Positions 9,037 through 17,968 of a DNA stretch of 64,000 bases are shown piece after piece. Within the stretch, counting starts at the first letter, position 1. Every line of letters begins with the position of its first letter. The stretch covers positions 1 through 64,000 of the forward strand of contig NZ_JAMQOT010000006.1 in assembly GCF_029502005.1 (NCBI RefSeq). The letters run 5' to 3'. The position numbers and the translations under genes were made by a program. The DNA is from Natrinema salsiterrestre (GTDB lineage: Archaea > Halobacteriota > Halobacteria > Halobacteriales > Natrialbaceae). The notes under the pieces were generated by a model. The model did not search any database. It was not told the origin of the DNA and worked only from the letters and a program-made list of their open reading frames with translations.

Positions 9037-9642
9037 ATGTCTTCACAGATGGCAACGTCCGAAGAGAGCGGAGTACCGGGAGCCTCGAGAGTCGCGGCGA
9101 GTGCGGGACTCGGTGTCTTCGCGGCCGTGATCGGCTATCTCTTCACGTACCTCCTGATCAGTGGGGAGGTCCGTGAGAACGTCAGCGAGAACGTTGCCGA
9201 ATGGAAGGCCGTGGCCTGGTACTTCTATAACGGCCACATGGTCGACATCCAGAGCACCGGGAGTTTCGGATCGTTCGGCGGGACGGACACCGTGAACTTC
9301 ATCGCCGAGTCGAGTAGTTCGACTGCCGGGATACTGTACGTCCTGCCGCCGCTCGCGTTGCTCGCAGTCGGCGCGTTCCTGGCCTACCGGTGGAACACGA
9401 CCGACCTCGGCGAGGCCATCATCGTCGGGACGCCGGTAACGATCGGGTACGCGCTGGTCATGGGCATCGGTGCAGTCGTCACCGAATCCAGCGCCGAGTG
9501 GTCCACCTTCGGAATCGAAGGGAGCAGTTCAGTCGCACCGGTCCTCGTGCCCGCGATCCTGCTCGGAGGGATCATCTACCCGCTGGTGTTCAGCAACGCC
9601 GGGGCTGCGATCGCCACCGCGTTCAATAGCCGGGAGCGATAG
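9037..9642 (+). CDS. Multi-pass membrane protein of unknown function
   Basis: The protein has 201 residues. Four hydrophobic stretches are visible: about residues 20-42, 88-110, 128-150 and 165-190. The segment between the first two is extracytoplasmic in character and rich in Gly, Ser and acidic residues. The TATA element ATTATATC at 9006-9013 lies about 27 bases before the ATG, which supports both the start and a leaderless transcript. I recognise no catalytic or transport motif. It resembles uncharacterised membrane proteins found widely in haloarchaea. Confidence 0.82.
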   Translation: MSSQMATSEESGVPGASRVAASAGLGVFAAVIGYLFTYLLISGEVRENVSENVAEWKAVAWYFYNGHMVDIQSTGSFGSFGGTDTVNFIAESSSSTAGILYVLPPLALLAVGAFLAYRWNTTDLGEAIIVGTPVTIGYALVMGIGAVVTESSAEWSTFGIEGSSSVAPVLVPAILLGGIIYPLVFSNAGAAIATAFNSRER

Positions 9643-9810
9643 GAGCCACCGACAGTCACCACACAGCCGATCGCGCGATGACAGCGCGGTTCGACGGGAA
9701 CCGCGAGCGAGACCAGCAATCTACGCGATCGGTGTGTGACTCGATTCGGTCGATGCGGTACTGCGCCTCGAAGGAAACGCCTTTGACTCGGCGCTTCCCC
9801 TTTCCGCGTG

Positions 9811-12192
9811 ATGGAGGTCGCCGAGGTTCTCCCCGAATTCGCCGACGCGTTCGCCTTCGAGGAGTTCAACCGGATGCAACGCGAGGCACTGCCCGCACTA
9901 CTCGAGTCCGAGGACAACGTGGTCGCGAGCGCGCCGACCGCCTCGGGGAAGACGGCGCTCGCGGAGCTGGCGATCTGTAAGTCGCTCGCGGAGGGGGGCA
10001 CCGCGCTCTTTATCGCCCCGATGCGAGCGCTCACGAACGAGAAGGAAGACGACTGGGACCGCTTCGAGGAGCTGGACTACTCGGTCTACGTCGTCACCGG
10101 CGAGCGCGATCTGAACCCGCGCCGTGCGCGCCGGGCGGACATCCTCGTGATGACCCCCGAGAAGCTCGACTCGGCGACCCGCAAACACGATTCGCGACGC
10201 TACGACTTCGTCACCGATATCGACGTCTGCGTCATCGACGAGGTTCACCTGCTGGACGCGGACCGGCGCGGATCGGTGCTCGAGGTGACGATCTCCCGCC
10301 TGCGCCGGCTCTGTGACCCCCGTATCGTCGCGCTCTCGGCGACGATGCCCAACATCGGCGACGTCGCGGCGTGGCTGGACGCCCCCGAGGAGACCACCTT
10401 CGAGTTCGGCGAGGAGTACCGGCCGGTCGAACTCAACGCCGGCGTCAGGACCTACACCCACGGCGACAACTCCTTCGCCGACAAGTACCGCCGCCTCTAC
10501 CGGGCGCTTGACCTCGCTGAGCCGCACCTCCGGGAGGACGGCCAGTCGCTCGTCTTCGTCTCCTCCCGACAGGATACCGTCCAGGCCGCCAAGAAGGCCC
10601 GCGACGAGATCGCCGAGCGCGACATCCCGATGGGCGCTCGCGGCGACTACGATTTCCACACCGAATCGAAAGACGAGATCGACGACGCGACGCTCCGCAA
10701 ATCGGTGCTCGACGGCGTCGCCTTCCACCACGCGGGACTCTCGAAGAACGACCGCGACCTCGTCGAAGAGTGGTTCAAAGAGGGCCACATCGAACTGCTG
10801 TTCTCGACCTCGACGCTGGCCTGGGGCGTCAACCTGCCCGCACGCTGCGTGGTGATTCGGGACACGAAACACCACGACCCCCTCGAGGGCGAAGTCGACA
10901 TGAGTCCGCTGGACGTGCTCCAGATGCTCGGCCGCGCCGGCCGACCGGGCTACGACGACGTCGGCTACGGCTGGGTCGTCTGCGACAACGCCGAGGCGGA
11001 CAAGTACCGGCGGCTGCTCCGCGACGGGAAGGAGATCGAATCTCGACTCGCGGAGAGCCTCGAGACCCACCTCAACGCCGAGATCGCGATGGGGACGATC
11101 ACCGACCTCGAGGACGTGATGGACTGGCTCGAGACGACCTTCTACTACGTCCGCGGCCAGTCCAAACCCGACGAGTACGATTTCCCGAACCTCCGCCAGC
11201 GGGTGCGGGACTGCCTCGAGGGGCTGGTCGAGCGGGGCTTCGTCGAGACCGGCGAGGAACTCTCGATCGAGGCGACGCCGCGGGGCGTGTTGACCTCGAA
11301 GTACTACCTCAGGCTCGATACCGCCGCCCGGTTCGCAGCGCTGTGCGACCGCGTCGAGAGCGAGGGCGACGACGGCGACGACGGGCGGGACGAACTGACG
11401 ACCGACGACGTGCTCCGAGTGGTCGCGACCGCGGCGGAGTTCGACTCGGTGTCGGCCCGGCAGGACGAACGGGACGCGATCGACGCGGTCCTCGTCGGCG
11501 AGGAGACGGACGACCTCGAGGCGGGCGAGCGGAAGGTGCTCGCGATCCTCCGGAGTGCGGCCAGCGGGACGACGCCGTCGGAACTCCGGAGCGACGCGTG
11601 GGTCATCCGGCAGAACGCGACGCGGCTCCTGTCGGCGCTCGGCGCCTTCCTCGACCGGTTCGTCGGCCCCCACGCCGCGAACCTCGCGCGCCGGGTCGAG
11701 GCCCGCATCGAGAACGGCGTCGCCGAGGACGCGGTCGGACTGACCGCCATCGACGGCGTCGGGGCCGGGCGAGCGAGCAAGCTCGCGACAGAGGGGCTAT
11801 CGACCCCCGGCGACGTCATCGGGGCCGGCGTCGCGGGGCTCGTCGACGCCGGACTCTCGGAGGGGGTCGCCGAACGCGTCTACGAGGGCGCCCAGTCGCT
11901 CCCCGCGATCGAAATCGAATGGGGGCGGTTCCCCGAGACCGTCGCGACGGGCGAGAACGAGGTCCGCGAAGTCACGGTACGTAACGTCGGGGAACCGGGT
12001 CGCGCCGGCATCCGAGTGACCGTCAACGGCGTGGAGATGACGACCACGAACGCGTACCTCCGGGACGAGGAGACCGTCCCCGTCGGGGTGTTCGGTGCGG
12101 ACGCCGACGAACTCGAGTATACGATCAGCGTGGCGTTCCCCGAGGAGCCGTTGATTCCGATCGAAGCGAGTCGGACGGTTCGGGTCCGGTAG
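9811..12192 (+). CDS. Ski2/Hel308-type DEAD/DEAH superfamily 2 helicase
   Basis: This is a 793-residue ATP-dependent helicase. Motif I is APTASGKTALAEL near residue 50, motif II is DEVH in CVIDEVHLL, motif III is SATMPN, and motif VI is QMLGRAGRPGYDD near residue 370. A winged-helix-like region follows, then a helix-hairpin-helix stretch (DGVGAGRASKLA) near residue 650 and a short beta-rich C-terminal domain. The GTG three bases upstream of the chosen ATG is less likely. The overall plan matches archaeal Hel308 relatives that act at stalled replication forks or in RNA turnover. Haloarchaea encode several such paralogues, so I do not assign it as Hel308 itself. Confidence 0.93.
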   Translation: MEVAEVLPEFADAFAFEEFNRMQREALPALLESEDNVVASAPTASGKTALAELAICKSLAEGGTALFIAPMRALTNEKEDDWDRFEELDYSVYVVTGERDLNPRRARRADILVMTPEKLDSATRKHDSRRYDFVTDIDVCVIDEVHLLDADRRGSVLEVTISRLRRLCDPRIVALSATMPNIGDVAAWLDAPEETTFEFGEEYRPVELNAGVRTYTHGDNSFADKYRRLYRALDLAEPHLREDGQSLVFVSSRQDTVQAAKKARDEIAERDIPMGARGDYDFHTESKDEIDDATLRKSVLDGVAFHHAGLSKNDRDLVEEWFKEGHIELLFSTSTLAWGVNLPARCVVIRDTKHHDPLEGEVDMSPLDVLQMLGRAGRPGYDDVGYGWVVCDNAEADKYRRLLRDGKEIESRLAESLETHLNAEIAMGTITDLEDVMDWLETTFYYVRGQSKPDEYDFPNLRQRVRDCLEGLVERGFVETGEELSIEATPRGVLTSKYYLRLDTAARFAALCDRVESEGDDGDDGRDELTTDDVLRVVATAAEFDSVSARQDERDAIDAVLVGEETDDLEAGERKVLAILRSAASGTTPSELRSDAWVIRQNATRLLSALGAFLDRFVGPHAANLARRVEARIENGVAEDAVGLTAIDGVGAGRASKLATEGLSTPGDVIGAGVAGLVDAGLSEGVAERVYEGAQSLPAIEIEWGRFPETVATGENEVREVTVRNVGEPGRAGIRVTVNGVEMTTTNAYLRDEETVPVGVFGADADELEYTISVAFPEEPLIPIEASRTVRVR

Positions 12193-12284
12193 GGGGTCGC
12201 GGGCGACCGCCATCACCGCAGCCGCACCGTTCGAAGTCGTTCTCACAGAGAACACAAAAGACGGTTCCGTCGGGTTCGAGGTCG

Positions 12285-12947
12285 CTACGCGTGCTGATTC
12301 TTCGTCAACGAGCGTACGCGATCGCGGAGCTCCGTCGGCGAATCGACGATCTCGTCCGCCGACGACCGATCGATATCGCCGTGGGCGTCGATCCGATAGG
12401 CGACGACGGTCGTCCCCGCTCGAGCGGCTGCCTCGATCCCGTTTGCCGAGTCTTCGACGACGATGCACTCCCCGGGCGGAACTCCGAGTTCGGCGGCCGC
12501 GTGCTCGAAGACGTCAGGGGCCGGCTTGCTCGCCGCGTCGATGTCGTCGGCACTGATGACGCGATCGAACCGTCCCTCGAGGTCGAAGCGCTCGAGGACC
12601 ATGCCGATCCAGTCGTGCGGTGAGGAGGAGACGAGCGCCGTTGGAACGCCGCAGTCGTCCAGTTCGGCCAGAAGATCGTGGAGGCCATTCAGTAACTCGG
12701 TGCGTTCGGTGTAGATCTCCTCCGCAGCCTCGTCGAACCGTTGGACGAACTCCTCGCGGGGGATCGCGGTTCCGTACGCCTCGTCGAGATAGTCGTAGAT
12801 CTCGCGGAAGTTCATTCCGCTCGTCTCGGCGAGATCGACGTCTTCGTCGGGGACGGTCGCGGGAAGGATCTCATCGCGCTGGAACGCGACCCAGTAGTCC
12901 TCGCTGTCGACCAGGACGCCGTCCATGTCGAACAGTACAGCGGTCAT
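12285..12947 (-). CDS. HAD-superfamily hydrolase (beta-phosphoglucomutase-like)
   Basis: This 220-residue protein has the HAD motif I at its extreme N-terminus (LFDMDGVLVDSE; nucleophile and acid/base aspartates), a four-helix cap, motif II in ALVSSSPHDW, the motif III lysine in ASKPAPDVF and motif IV in VEDSANGIEAA. The layout is that of subfamily IA phosphatases and phosphoglucomutases such as Gph and PgmB. The ATG at 12947 was chosen because the motif begins directly after it; residues upstream in the same frame are low-complexity Arg-rich nonsense. The substrate cannot be inferred. Confidence 0.92.
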   Translation of the reverse strand: MTAVLFDMDGVLVDSEDYWVAFQRDEILPATVPDEDVDLAETSGMNFREIYDYLDEAYGTAIPREEFVQRFDEAAEEIYTERTELLNGLHDLLAELDDCGVPTALVSSSPHDWIGMVLERFDLEGRFDRVISADDIDAASKPAPDVFEHAAAELGVPPGECIVVEDSANGIEAAARAGTTVVAYRIDAHGDIDRSSADEIVDSPTELRDRVRSLTKNQHA

Positions 12948-13009
12948 GTACGGCGGCGTATTCGACGGCGCCGTATAGCCGTTTGGCAGGCGCTCGAGTC
13001 CGTCGCCGC

Positions 13010-13606
13010 TCAGCTGACGACCTCGCCGCGGCGTTCGTGCTCCATCTCCGTCTCGACCGCCGCGGCGATCTCCGGCCCGAACTCGCGCTCGAGCAGCCAC
13101 AGCGCCAGATCGATCCCCGCGGTCACGCCGCCGGCGGTGAGCACGTCGCCGTCGTCCACCACGCGCGCGTCGGCCTCGGTCGTCGCGTAGGCCTCGAGAT
13201 CGTCCATGGCGACGGCGTGGGTGGTCGCGGGCCGGTCCTCGAGCACGCCCGCGTTCGCGAGGACCATCGCACCGGTACAGACTGAAGCGATCGTCGCGCC
13301 GTTGGCGAACCGCTCGGCGACAGCGTCCGCGAGCGCGCCCTCGTTCACGACGGCCCGGACGCCGCCGTCATCGGTGGTCCAGCCGCCTCCGGGAACGAGC
13401 AGGATATCGGGCTCGCCGAGGGTTCCGTCCGGTTCGACGCGGAGGCCGTGACTGGCCGTTACGAGATCGGCGGGCTCAAGCGTGACCAACCGCGTCTCGA
13501 GGGGGGCTCCGGCCCGGGCGCCGTTCTCGAGGACTTCGTAGGGGCCGATCGCGTCGAGTTCGTCGACGCCGTCGAACAGCACGATTTCGGCAGTCGTCGT
13601 GTCCAT
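13010..13606 (-). CDS. DJ-1/PfpI family protein (isonitrile-hydratase-like)
   Basis: This 198-residue protein has a class-I glutamine-amidotransferase-like fold. The nucleophile elbow is ASVCTGAMVLANAG near residue 100, with Cys as probable nucleophile. The N-terminal IVLFDGVDELDAIGPYEVL resembles isonitrile hydratases and the sensor domains of AraC-type GlxA regulators, but no HTH is attached. LLVPGGG is also characteristic. It lies 60 bases upstream of the HAD gene on the same strand and may be co-transcribed. Enzymatic activity is not demonstrated by the sequence. Confidence 0.88.
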   Translation of the reverse strand: MDTTTAEIVLFDGVDELDAIGPYEVLENGARAGAPLETRLVTLEPADLVTASHGLRVEPDGTLGEPDILLVPGGGWTTDDGGVRAVVNEGALADAVAERFANGATIASVCTGAMVLANAGVLEDRPATTHAVAMDDLEAYATTEADARVVDDGDVLTAGGVTAGIDLALWLLEREFGPEIAAAVETEMEHERRGEVVS

Positions 13607-13894
13607 ACTCGATGACTCTCGCCGGTGGAGAAATCCGTTGTGCTCGCGCCGGATGGTGAGGCGGATCGTCGGCCTCGCGATTCCCTGTGACGAAGCGCGC
13701 GCACTGCGTCGGTTCGCTCGGAGACGTCGCCCGGCCCGTTCCACTGACCGGCACGGACGGGACCACGTTCGATCCGCGTTGAACGGGACACAAACCGACG
13801 AAAACGACCGTCAAATAGATTCAAACTTGCGAAAACCGGGTTCACGGCATCCCCCCTTCAAGACCGTCCGGCCACCGAGAGTCGGATGCAAGCT

Positions 13895-14371
13895 ATGAAC
13901 CGAACAACGCTCATCGCAGTCGCGCTCGCTGCACTGATCGCGGCGACCGGATTCGCCGCCGCAGCACCCGGAAACGCTCCCGTGTCCGTGGACGCGAACG
14001 CGGACAGTCCCGACGAACAGCACGCGAACGAACACGCGGCCGACGACCAGCAGGCCGACGACGGTCAGAACCGAAGTGAAAACGGGGCCGCTGCCGCCAA
14101 CGGTGCCGACGAACGCGGCGGACAGGGACCGAACGTCGACCTCCCTGAGCAAGTCCCCGACCACGTCTCGCAAATTCACGACCGAATTTCGTCGTTCCTG
14201 AACGACGACCTCGACGGCTCGCTCGGCGACGCCGTCAGTGACGTGACGCCTGACGACGAAAGCGACGAGGCTGACGATACCGACGAAGGCGACGCTGACG
14301 ACGAGCAGACCGAGGAAGACGCTGACGATACCGACGAAGACGACACCGACGACGAACAGACCGACGCATAA
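13895..14371 (+). CDS. Secreted acidic protein, LPEQVPDHV family, copy 1
   Basis: This 158-residue protein has a Sec signal peptide (residues 1-24, NRTTLIAVALAALIAATGF followed by AAA). An Asp/Glu/Asn/Gln-rich low-complexity stretch follows. The conserved core is LPEQVPDHVSQIHDRISSFL, then DGSLGDAVSD, near residues 85-120. The C-terminal tail consists almost entirely of Asp, Glu and Thr. Two paralogues with the same core lie 2.4 and 5.6 kb downstream. I do not recognise the family. The start is the second of two nearby ATGs because the signal peptide begins directly there. A membrane protein gene follows 9 bases later. Confidence 0.8.
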   Translation: MNRTTLIAVALAALIAATGFAAAAPGNAPVSVDANADSPDEQHANEHAADDQQADDGQNRSENGAAAANGADERGGQGPNVDLPEQVPDHVSQIHDRISSFLNDDLDGSLGDAVSDVTPDDESDEADDTDEGDADDEQTEEDADDTDEDDTDDEQTDA

Positions 14372-14380
14372 CTGACTCCC

Positions 14381-14755
14381 ATGCCCACACCCGCTCCGTC
14401 GATGGCGATCGGGCTCGAGGACCGGCTGCTGGCGTTCGCCGTCAGCCTGCTGGTCGGCGGCGTGGCCCTCCACGCCGCCACCCACGTCGTCGCGGACACC
14501 CGCGACTACGCCCACGCGGTGTTGACTGCGTTGCTCGGCGCGCTGGCCTGGGCCGTCCTCGAGTGGGTCCCGCTGCTCGGCGGCGTGCTGGCTGCCATCG
14601 CGTGGGTCGCCGTCGTCAAGTGGCGCTACCGGCTCGGCTGGATCCGCTCGGGTGCAGTCGGAATCACCGCCTGGGCGGCCGCCGTAGTCGTCCTCGCGGC
14701 CCTCGAGTTGGTCGGGATCGGTTCGGTCTCGGCACTCGGCGTACCGGGTGCCTGA
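14381..14755 (+). CDS. Four-helix membrane protein, KWRY family, copy 1
   Basis: This 124-residue protein is almost wholly hydrophobic, with four predicted membrane helices at about residues 15-35, 44-64, 66-84 and 93-118. A second copy lies at 15855-16205. The two share the segment DYxHAVxTxLLGAxAWA, WxPLLG, IAWVxVxKWRY and the C-terminal GVPGA, so this is a lineage-specific family. It follows the secreted acidic protein by 9 bases and probably shares its transcript. No function is assigned. Confidence 0.8.
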   Translation: MPTPAPSMAIGLEDRLLAFAVSLLVGGVALHAATHVVADTRDYAHAVLTALLGALAWAVLEWVPLLGGVLAAIAWVAVVKWRYRLGWIRSGAVGITAWAAAVVVLAALELVGIGSVSALGVPGA

Positions 14756-15048
14756 ATCACCTCCCCGCTGACGCGTTCCCCGCTGACGCACCCCTCCATC
14801 ACCGACGATCCTCCCACTGATGCAGTCCCTCGCCGACCCCCTTCACAGGGATCACTTCTGTTGAAACCGTCTCGGACTGGCCGCCGGGGCGCCCCCTCCC
14901 ATTTCACTACCTGTCTACGCTGGAACTATTTTAGTCAATATACGGGTGCTGAGGGCGGAATTGAACTGACAGAAACGAAATCAACGGTGGAAAATCGGAC
15001 GGATCATCGCCGGGGTATATCAGCCGGCGATGATTGCGGGTAATCGTA

Positions 15049-15765
15049 ATGGATTCAATCGACGGCGTCGATCGACGCGATTATCTCAAACTAGCTGGCG
15101 GTGCCGTGGCAGGTAGTACCGCTGGACTCAGTGGTTGTCTCGGCGGGAACGAAGGCGGCGAGGCCGGTACCGGTACGCTCGGGACGCAGATCACCGACCA
15201 GCCCGGCGACATCGCCGACTTCGAGTCGTGCGTCGTCACGGTTCAGGGAATCTGGATCAAACCGACCACTGAAGACGACAGCGACGACGAGGACGACGGC
15301 TCTGCGGACGAGGAGAACGCGACCGAGAACGACAGCGAGACCGACGAGCAGGACGAGTCGAACGTCGACGAGGGCGATGGGAGGGAGTATCACGAATTCG
15401 ACGAGCCACAGGAGGCCGACCTCGTCGACCTGCAGGGAGAGAACACGCAGCTCGTCGACGAACGAGAGCTGACGGTACGGGAGTACGAGTACCTGCAGCT
15501 GGACGTCACCGGCGTCACGGGAGAGCTGAAGGAGGGCGGCGAGGCCGAGGTATCGACGCCCGGAAACGCGCCGCTGCAGTTCAAGGAACGTTTCGAGATT
15601 CGAGAGGATCAGCGGACCACGTTCGTCGGCGACTTCACGCCCGTTCGTCAGGGACAGCGGGATCGGTACCTCCTGCAACCGGTCGCGAAAGGAACGCGAG
15701 TCATCTACGAGGACAGCGACAGTGACGAGAACAGCACCGAGAACGAGTCCGAAGACGACATGTAA
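15049..15765 (+). CDS. Tat-exported DUF4382-type lipoprotein, copy 1
   Basis: This is a 238-residue protein. The N-terminus has a twin-arginine motif (DRRDYLKLAGG) and a lipobox (LSGC near residue 28), predicting export folded and lipid anchoring on the outside of the membrane. The mature part starts with a beta segment, TGTLGTQITDQPGDIADFES and VVTVQGIWIKP, typical of DUF4382 domains. An acidic insertion rich in Asp, Glu and Asn follows. After it come LTVREYEYLQLDVTGVTG and the conserved C-terminal half. A close paralogue is at 19958-20623. The start ATG precedes the Tat motif by eight codons. Confidence 0.88.
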   Translation: MDSIDGVDRRDYLKLAGGAVAGSTAGLSGCLGGNEGGEAGTGTLGTQITDQPGDIADFESCVVTVQGIWIKPTTEDDSDDEDDGSADEENATENDSETDEQDESNVDEGDGREYHEFDEPQEADLVDLQGENTQLVDERELTVREYEYLQLDVTGVTGELKEGGEAEVSTPGNAPLQFKERFEIREDQRTTFVGDFTPVRQGQRDRYLLQPVAKGTRVIYEDSDSDENSTENESEDDM

Positions 15766-15822
15766 CGACCACCCTCGCTCGAGCAGACCAGTCGAAAACG
15801 GAGCGGGCGAGTATGACACAAT

Positions 15823-15830
15823 CTATATCT
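15823..15830 (+). promoter_or_regulatory. TATA box of the second KWRY membrane protein
   Basis: CTATATCT lies about 28 bases before ATG 15855, which would place the transcript start at or next to that codon. This decides the start against an upstream in-frame ATG at 15813, which lies before the TATA box. Confidence 0.65.
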
Positions 15831-15854
15831 GTCGGGGAAAGAGAGACGGAGGAA

Positions 15855-16205
15855 ATGGCTCCTTTCACCGGATCCCTCGTTGCCTTCCTCGTCGCACTAC
15901 TTGTCGGCGGGCTGGCAATTTTCATCAGCGCGAAGCTCGTCGTCGGCGTCGACGACTATTCACACGCAGTCATTACGGGTCTCCTCGGGGCCGTCGCCTG
16001 GGCGCTGACCTCCTGGATACCGCTGCTCGGTCCGATCGTCGCACTGATCGCCTGGGTCTGGGTCATCAAGTGGCGCTACCCCGGCGATTGGGGGACGGCC
16101 GCGGTCATCGGGCTCGTCGCCTGGCTCGCAGCGCTCGGCATCCTCTTCGTTCTCAACAGCGTCCTCGGGCTCGGAGTCGGCGCGTTCGGCGTCCCCGGCG
16201 CATAG
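15855..16205 (+). CDS. Four-helix membrane protein, KWRY family, copy 2
   Basis: This 116-residue paralogue of the protein at 14381-14755 has four hydrophobic helices with DYSHAVITGLLGAVAWAL, SWIPLLG, IAWVWVIKWRY and C-terminal GVPGA. A GGAGGA sequence and a well-placed TATA box precede the ATG. It separates a DUF4382 lipoprotein from the second small secreted protein, so the order of modules differs from that around copy 1. Function unknown. Confidence 0.8.
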   Translation: MAPFTGSLVAFLVALLVGGLAIFISAKLVVGVDDYSHAVITGLLGAVAWALTSWIPLLGPIVALIAWVWVIKWRYPGDWGTAAVIGLVAWLAALGILFVLNSVLGLGVGAFGVPGA

Positions 16206-16310
16206 CTGGCGCCAGTCGAGAGCGTCCGATCGATATCCGGCGCAAATCGACGAAAATCCAGTCGATCGACTACCCAGTTAATGGGGGCAGACCGTCACCG
16301 ATCGATCGTG

Positions 16311-16559
16311 ATGCAGAGACAAACGATACTGACGATCGCGATCGCGGTGACGCTCCTCGTCGGCGCGACGGGCGCTGCGACGGCACAGCCAGCACAGGGT
16401 CCCCCGGACGACCTGCCGGAGCCGGTCCCGGAGTTCGTCTCCGATATTCTCGGGGCGATAAGCGACTTCGTCGGCGGCACCGTCGACTCACTGGGTGACG
16501 TCGTTCGAGGACTCACCCCCGGTGGTGACGCAGCCGGATCGAACGGACCCGGACAGTGA
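16311..16559 (+). CDS. Small secreted protein, LPEQVPDHV family, copy 2
   Basis: At 82 residues this is the shortest of three paralogues. It has a signal peptide (residues 1-24, ending ATAQPA) and then directly the core LPEPVPEFVSDILGAISDFV with TVDSLGDVVRG. The acidic spacer and tail present in copies 1 and 3 are missing. The conserved core appears to be the functional part. It stands about 100 bases after the KWRY copy 2 gene and 110 bases before the membrane-tethered regulator. Confidence 0.75.
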   Translation: MQRQTILTIAIAVTLLVGATGAATAQPAQGPPDDLPEPVPEFVSDILGAISDFVGGTVDSLGDVVRGLTPGGDAAGSNGPGQ

Positions 16560-16670
16560 CATCGGGTTGACTCTTTCTGAGAAAGATCGTCGAATATGAC
16601 GCCATAGCGCCCACACAGCACCATATACGACTTCCGCATGTTTTAAGCGAGATTGCAAGTACGAATTCGT

Positions 16671-17801
16671 ATGAACGGTCGCGTCCGCTTGACGGCCGTC
16701 GTCGTCGCGGTACTCCTCCTCGGAACGGGACCGGTGGGAGCCGCCACCGGGGCCACGACCACTGCACAATCACAATCGAACCCGTTTGCGGTCCAGCAGG
16801 ACCAGATCGACGCGGACGAGGTCCGAATGGACGTCGCGGTCCGGCCGAACGGAACCGCCGAGTGGACCCTCGAGTTCTGGGTTCACCTGGACGACGACGA
16901 GAGCGAGACGGCGTTCGAATCGCTGCAGTCTGATATCCGAAACGATCCCGACAATTACACGCGGAACCTCGCCGACCGGATGGACGAGACGGTCGGCGCG
17001 GCGAGCGACGCGACGGGCCGAGAGATGTCCGCCGATGAGTTCACCGTGACGACCGAGCGCCAGTCGCTCGCTCGCGAGTACGGCGTCGTCAGGTACACGT
17101 TCCGCTGGGACGGATTCGCAGCGGTCGACGGCGACGAGCTCCGAGCCGGCGACGCCATCGAGGGGATTTACCTCGACGACGGCACGCGGTTGTTGATCGA
17201 GTGGCCGGCGGAATACGAACGGACGTCAGTCACGCCCGAGCCGGACGACGAACGGGAGCGCGCGGTGATCTGGCGGGGCGGCGAGACCGATTTCGTCTCC
17301 GGCGAGCCCCGCGTCGTCGTTACCGCCGGCGGCGGACTCGGTACGGCGGCCCTCGCGGGAGCTGCGGTCGTCGTCGCGGGACTCGCCGCCACCGGTGCGT
17401 GGTGGTACCGCAACCGCGAGTCGACGGCTGGGCAGGCGGCCGGCGGAGAGGACGCGCCCGCGGCCGGTTCCGGATCCGAGTCGGGAGCCGCGTCGGGCAC
17501 CGCGACGGTATCCCCGACGGCAGACGGTTCGGCGGCCGCGAGCGCGGCGGCGGTCGATACCGAACTGCTCAGCAACGAGGAACAGGTCCTCCAGCTCCTC
17601 AGGAACCAGGGCGGTCGGATGAAACAACAGGCGGTCGTCGAGGAGCTCGACTGGACCGACGCCAAGACCAGCAAGGTCGTCAGCGGGCTCCGCGAGGACG
17701 GCGAACTCGAGTCGTTCCGTCTGGGTCGCGAGAACGTCCTCTCGCTGCCGGACGAGGACGGCGAAGGGACGAACGAGGCCGACGGTGACGGACCGGCGTG
17801 A
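16671..17801 (+). CDS. Membrane-tethered winged-helix protein (DUF7345/DUF7343-like)
   Basis: This is a 376-residue protein. Residues 1-30 form a signal peptide, about 35-215 an extracytoplasmic beta-rich domain (MDVAVRPNGTAEWTLEFWV onwards), and about 222-245 a transmembrane helix ending WWYRNRES. A Gly/Ala/Ser-rich cytoplasmic linker follows, then a C-terminal winged helix at about 300-365 (LLSNEEQVLQLLRNQGGRM, KQQAVVEELDWTDAKTSKVV). It looks like a one-component sensor that joins an external domain to cytoplasmic DNA binding. TTTTAAG at 16641-16647 is a TATA box about 26 bases before the ATG. The ligand and targets are unknown; the flanking surface-protein genes are obvious candidates. Confidence 0.87.
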   Translation: MNGRVRLTAVVVAVLLLGTGPVGAATGATTTAQSQSNPFAVQQDQIDADEVRMDVAVRPNGTAEWTLEFWVHLDDDESETAFESLQSDIRNDPDNYTRNLADRMDETVGAASDATGREMSADEFTVTTERQSLAREYGVVRYTFRWDGFAAVDGDELRAGDAIEGIYLDDGTRLLIEWPAEYERTSVTPEPDDERERAVIWRGGETDFVSGEPRVVVTAGGGLGTAALAGAAVVVAGLAATGAWWYRNRESTAGQAAGGEDAPAAGSGSESGAASGTATVSPTADGSAAASAAAVDTELLSNEEQVLQLLRNQGGRMKQQAVVEELDWTDAKTSKVVSGLREDGELESFRLGRENVLSLPDEDGEGTNEADGDGPA

Positions 17802-17937
17802 CTCGAGGTGCCGGATACCGCGTTCGCCGGGGCGGGCGACCGGATCGGTCGAAACCGCCGAAACCGACGGACGGAGACGGGTCGAAAACGGCGTTGAATG
17901 GCGTTAACCGTCGGTGAACCCAAGTCATCGTCTCGAG

Positions 17938-17945
17938 TATATATT
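17938..17945 (+). promoter_or_regulatory. TATA box of the secreted coiled-coil protein gene
   Basis: TATATATT lies about 28 bases before ATG 17969, consistent with a leaderless transcript starting at that ATG. It favours the ATG over the TTG three codons earlier. Confidence 0.7.
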
Positions 17946-17968
17946 ACCCAACGAAGCAATTGACATCC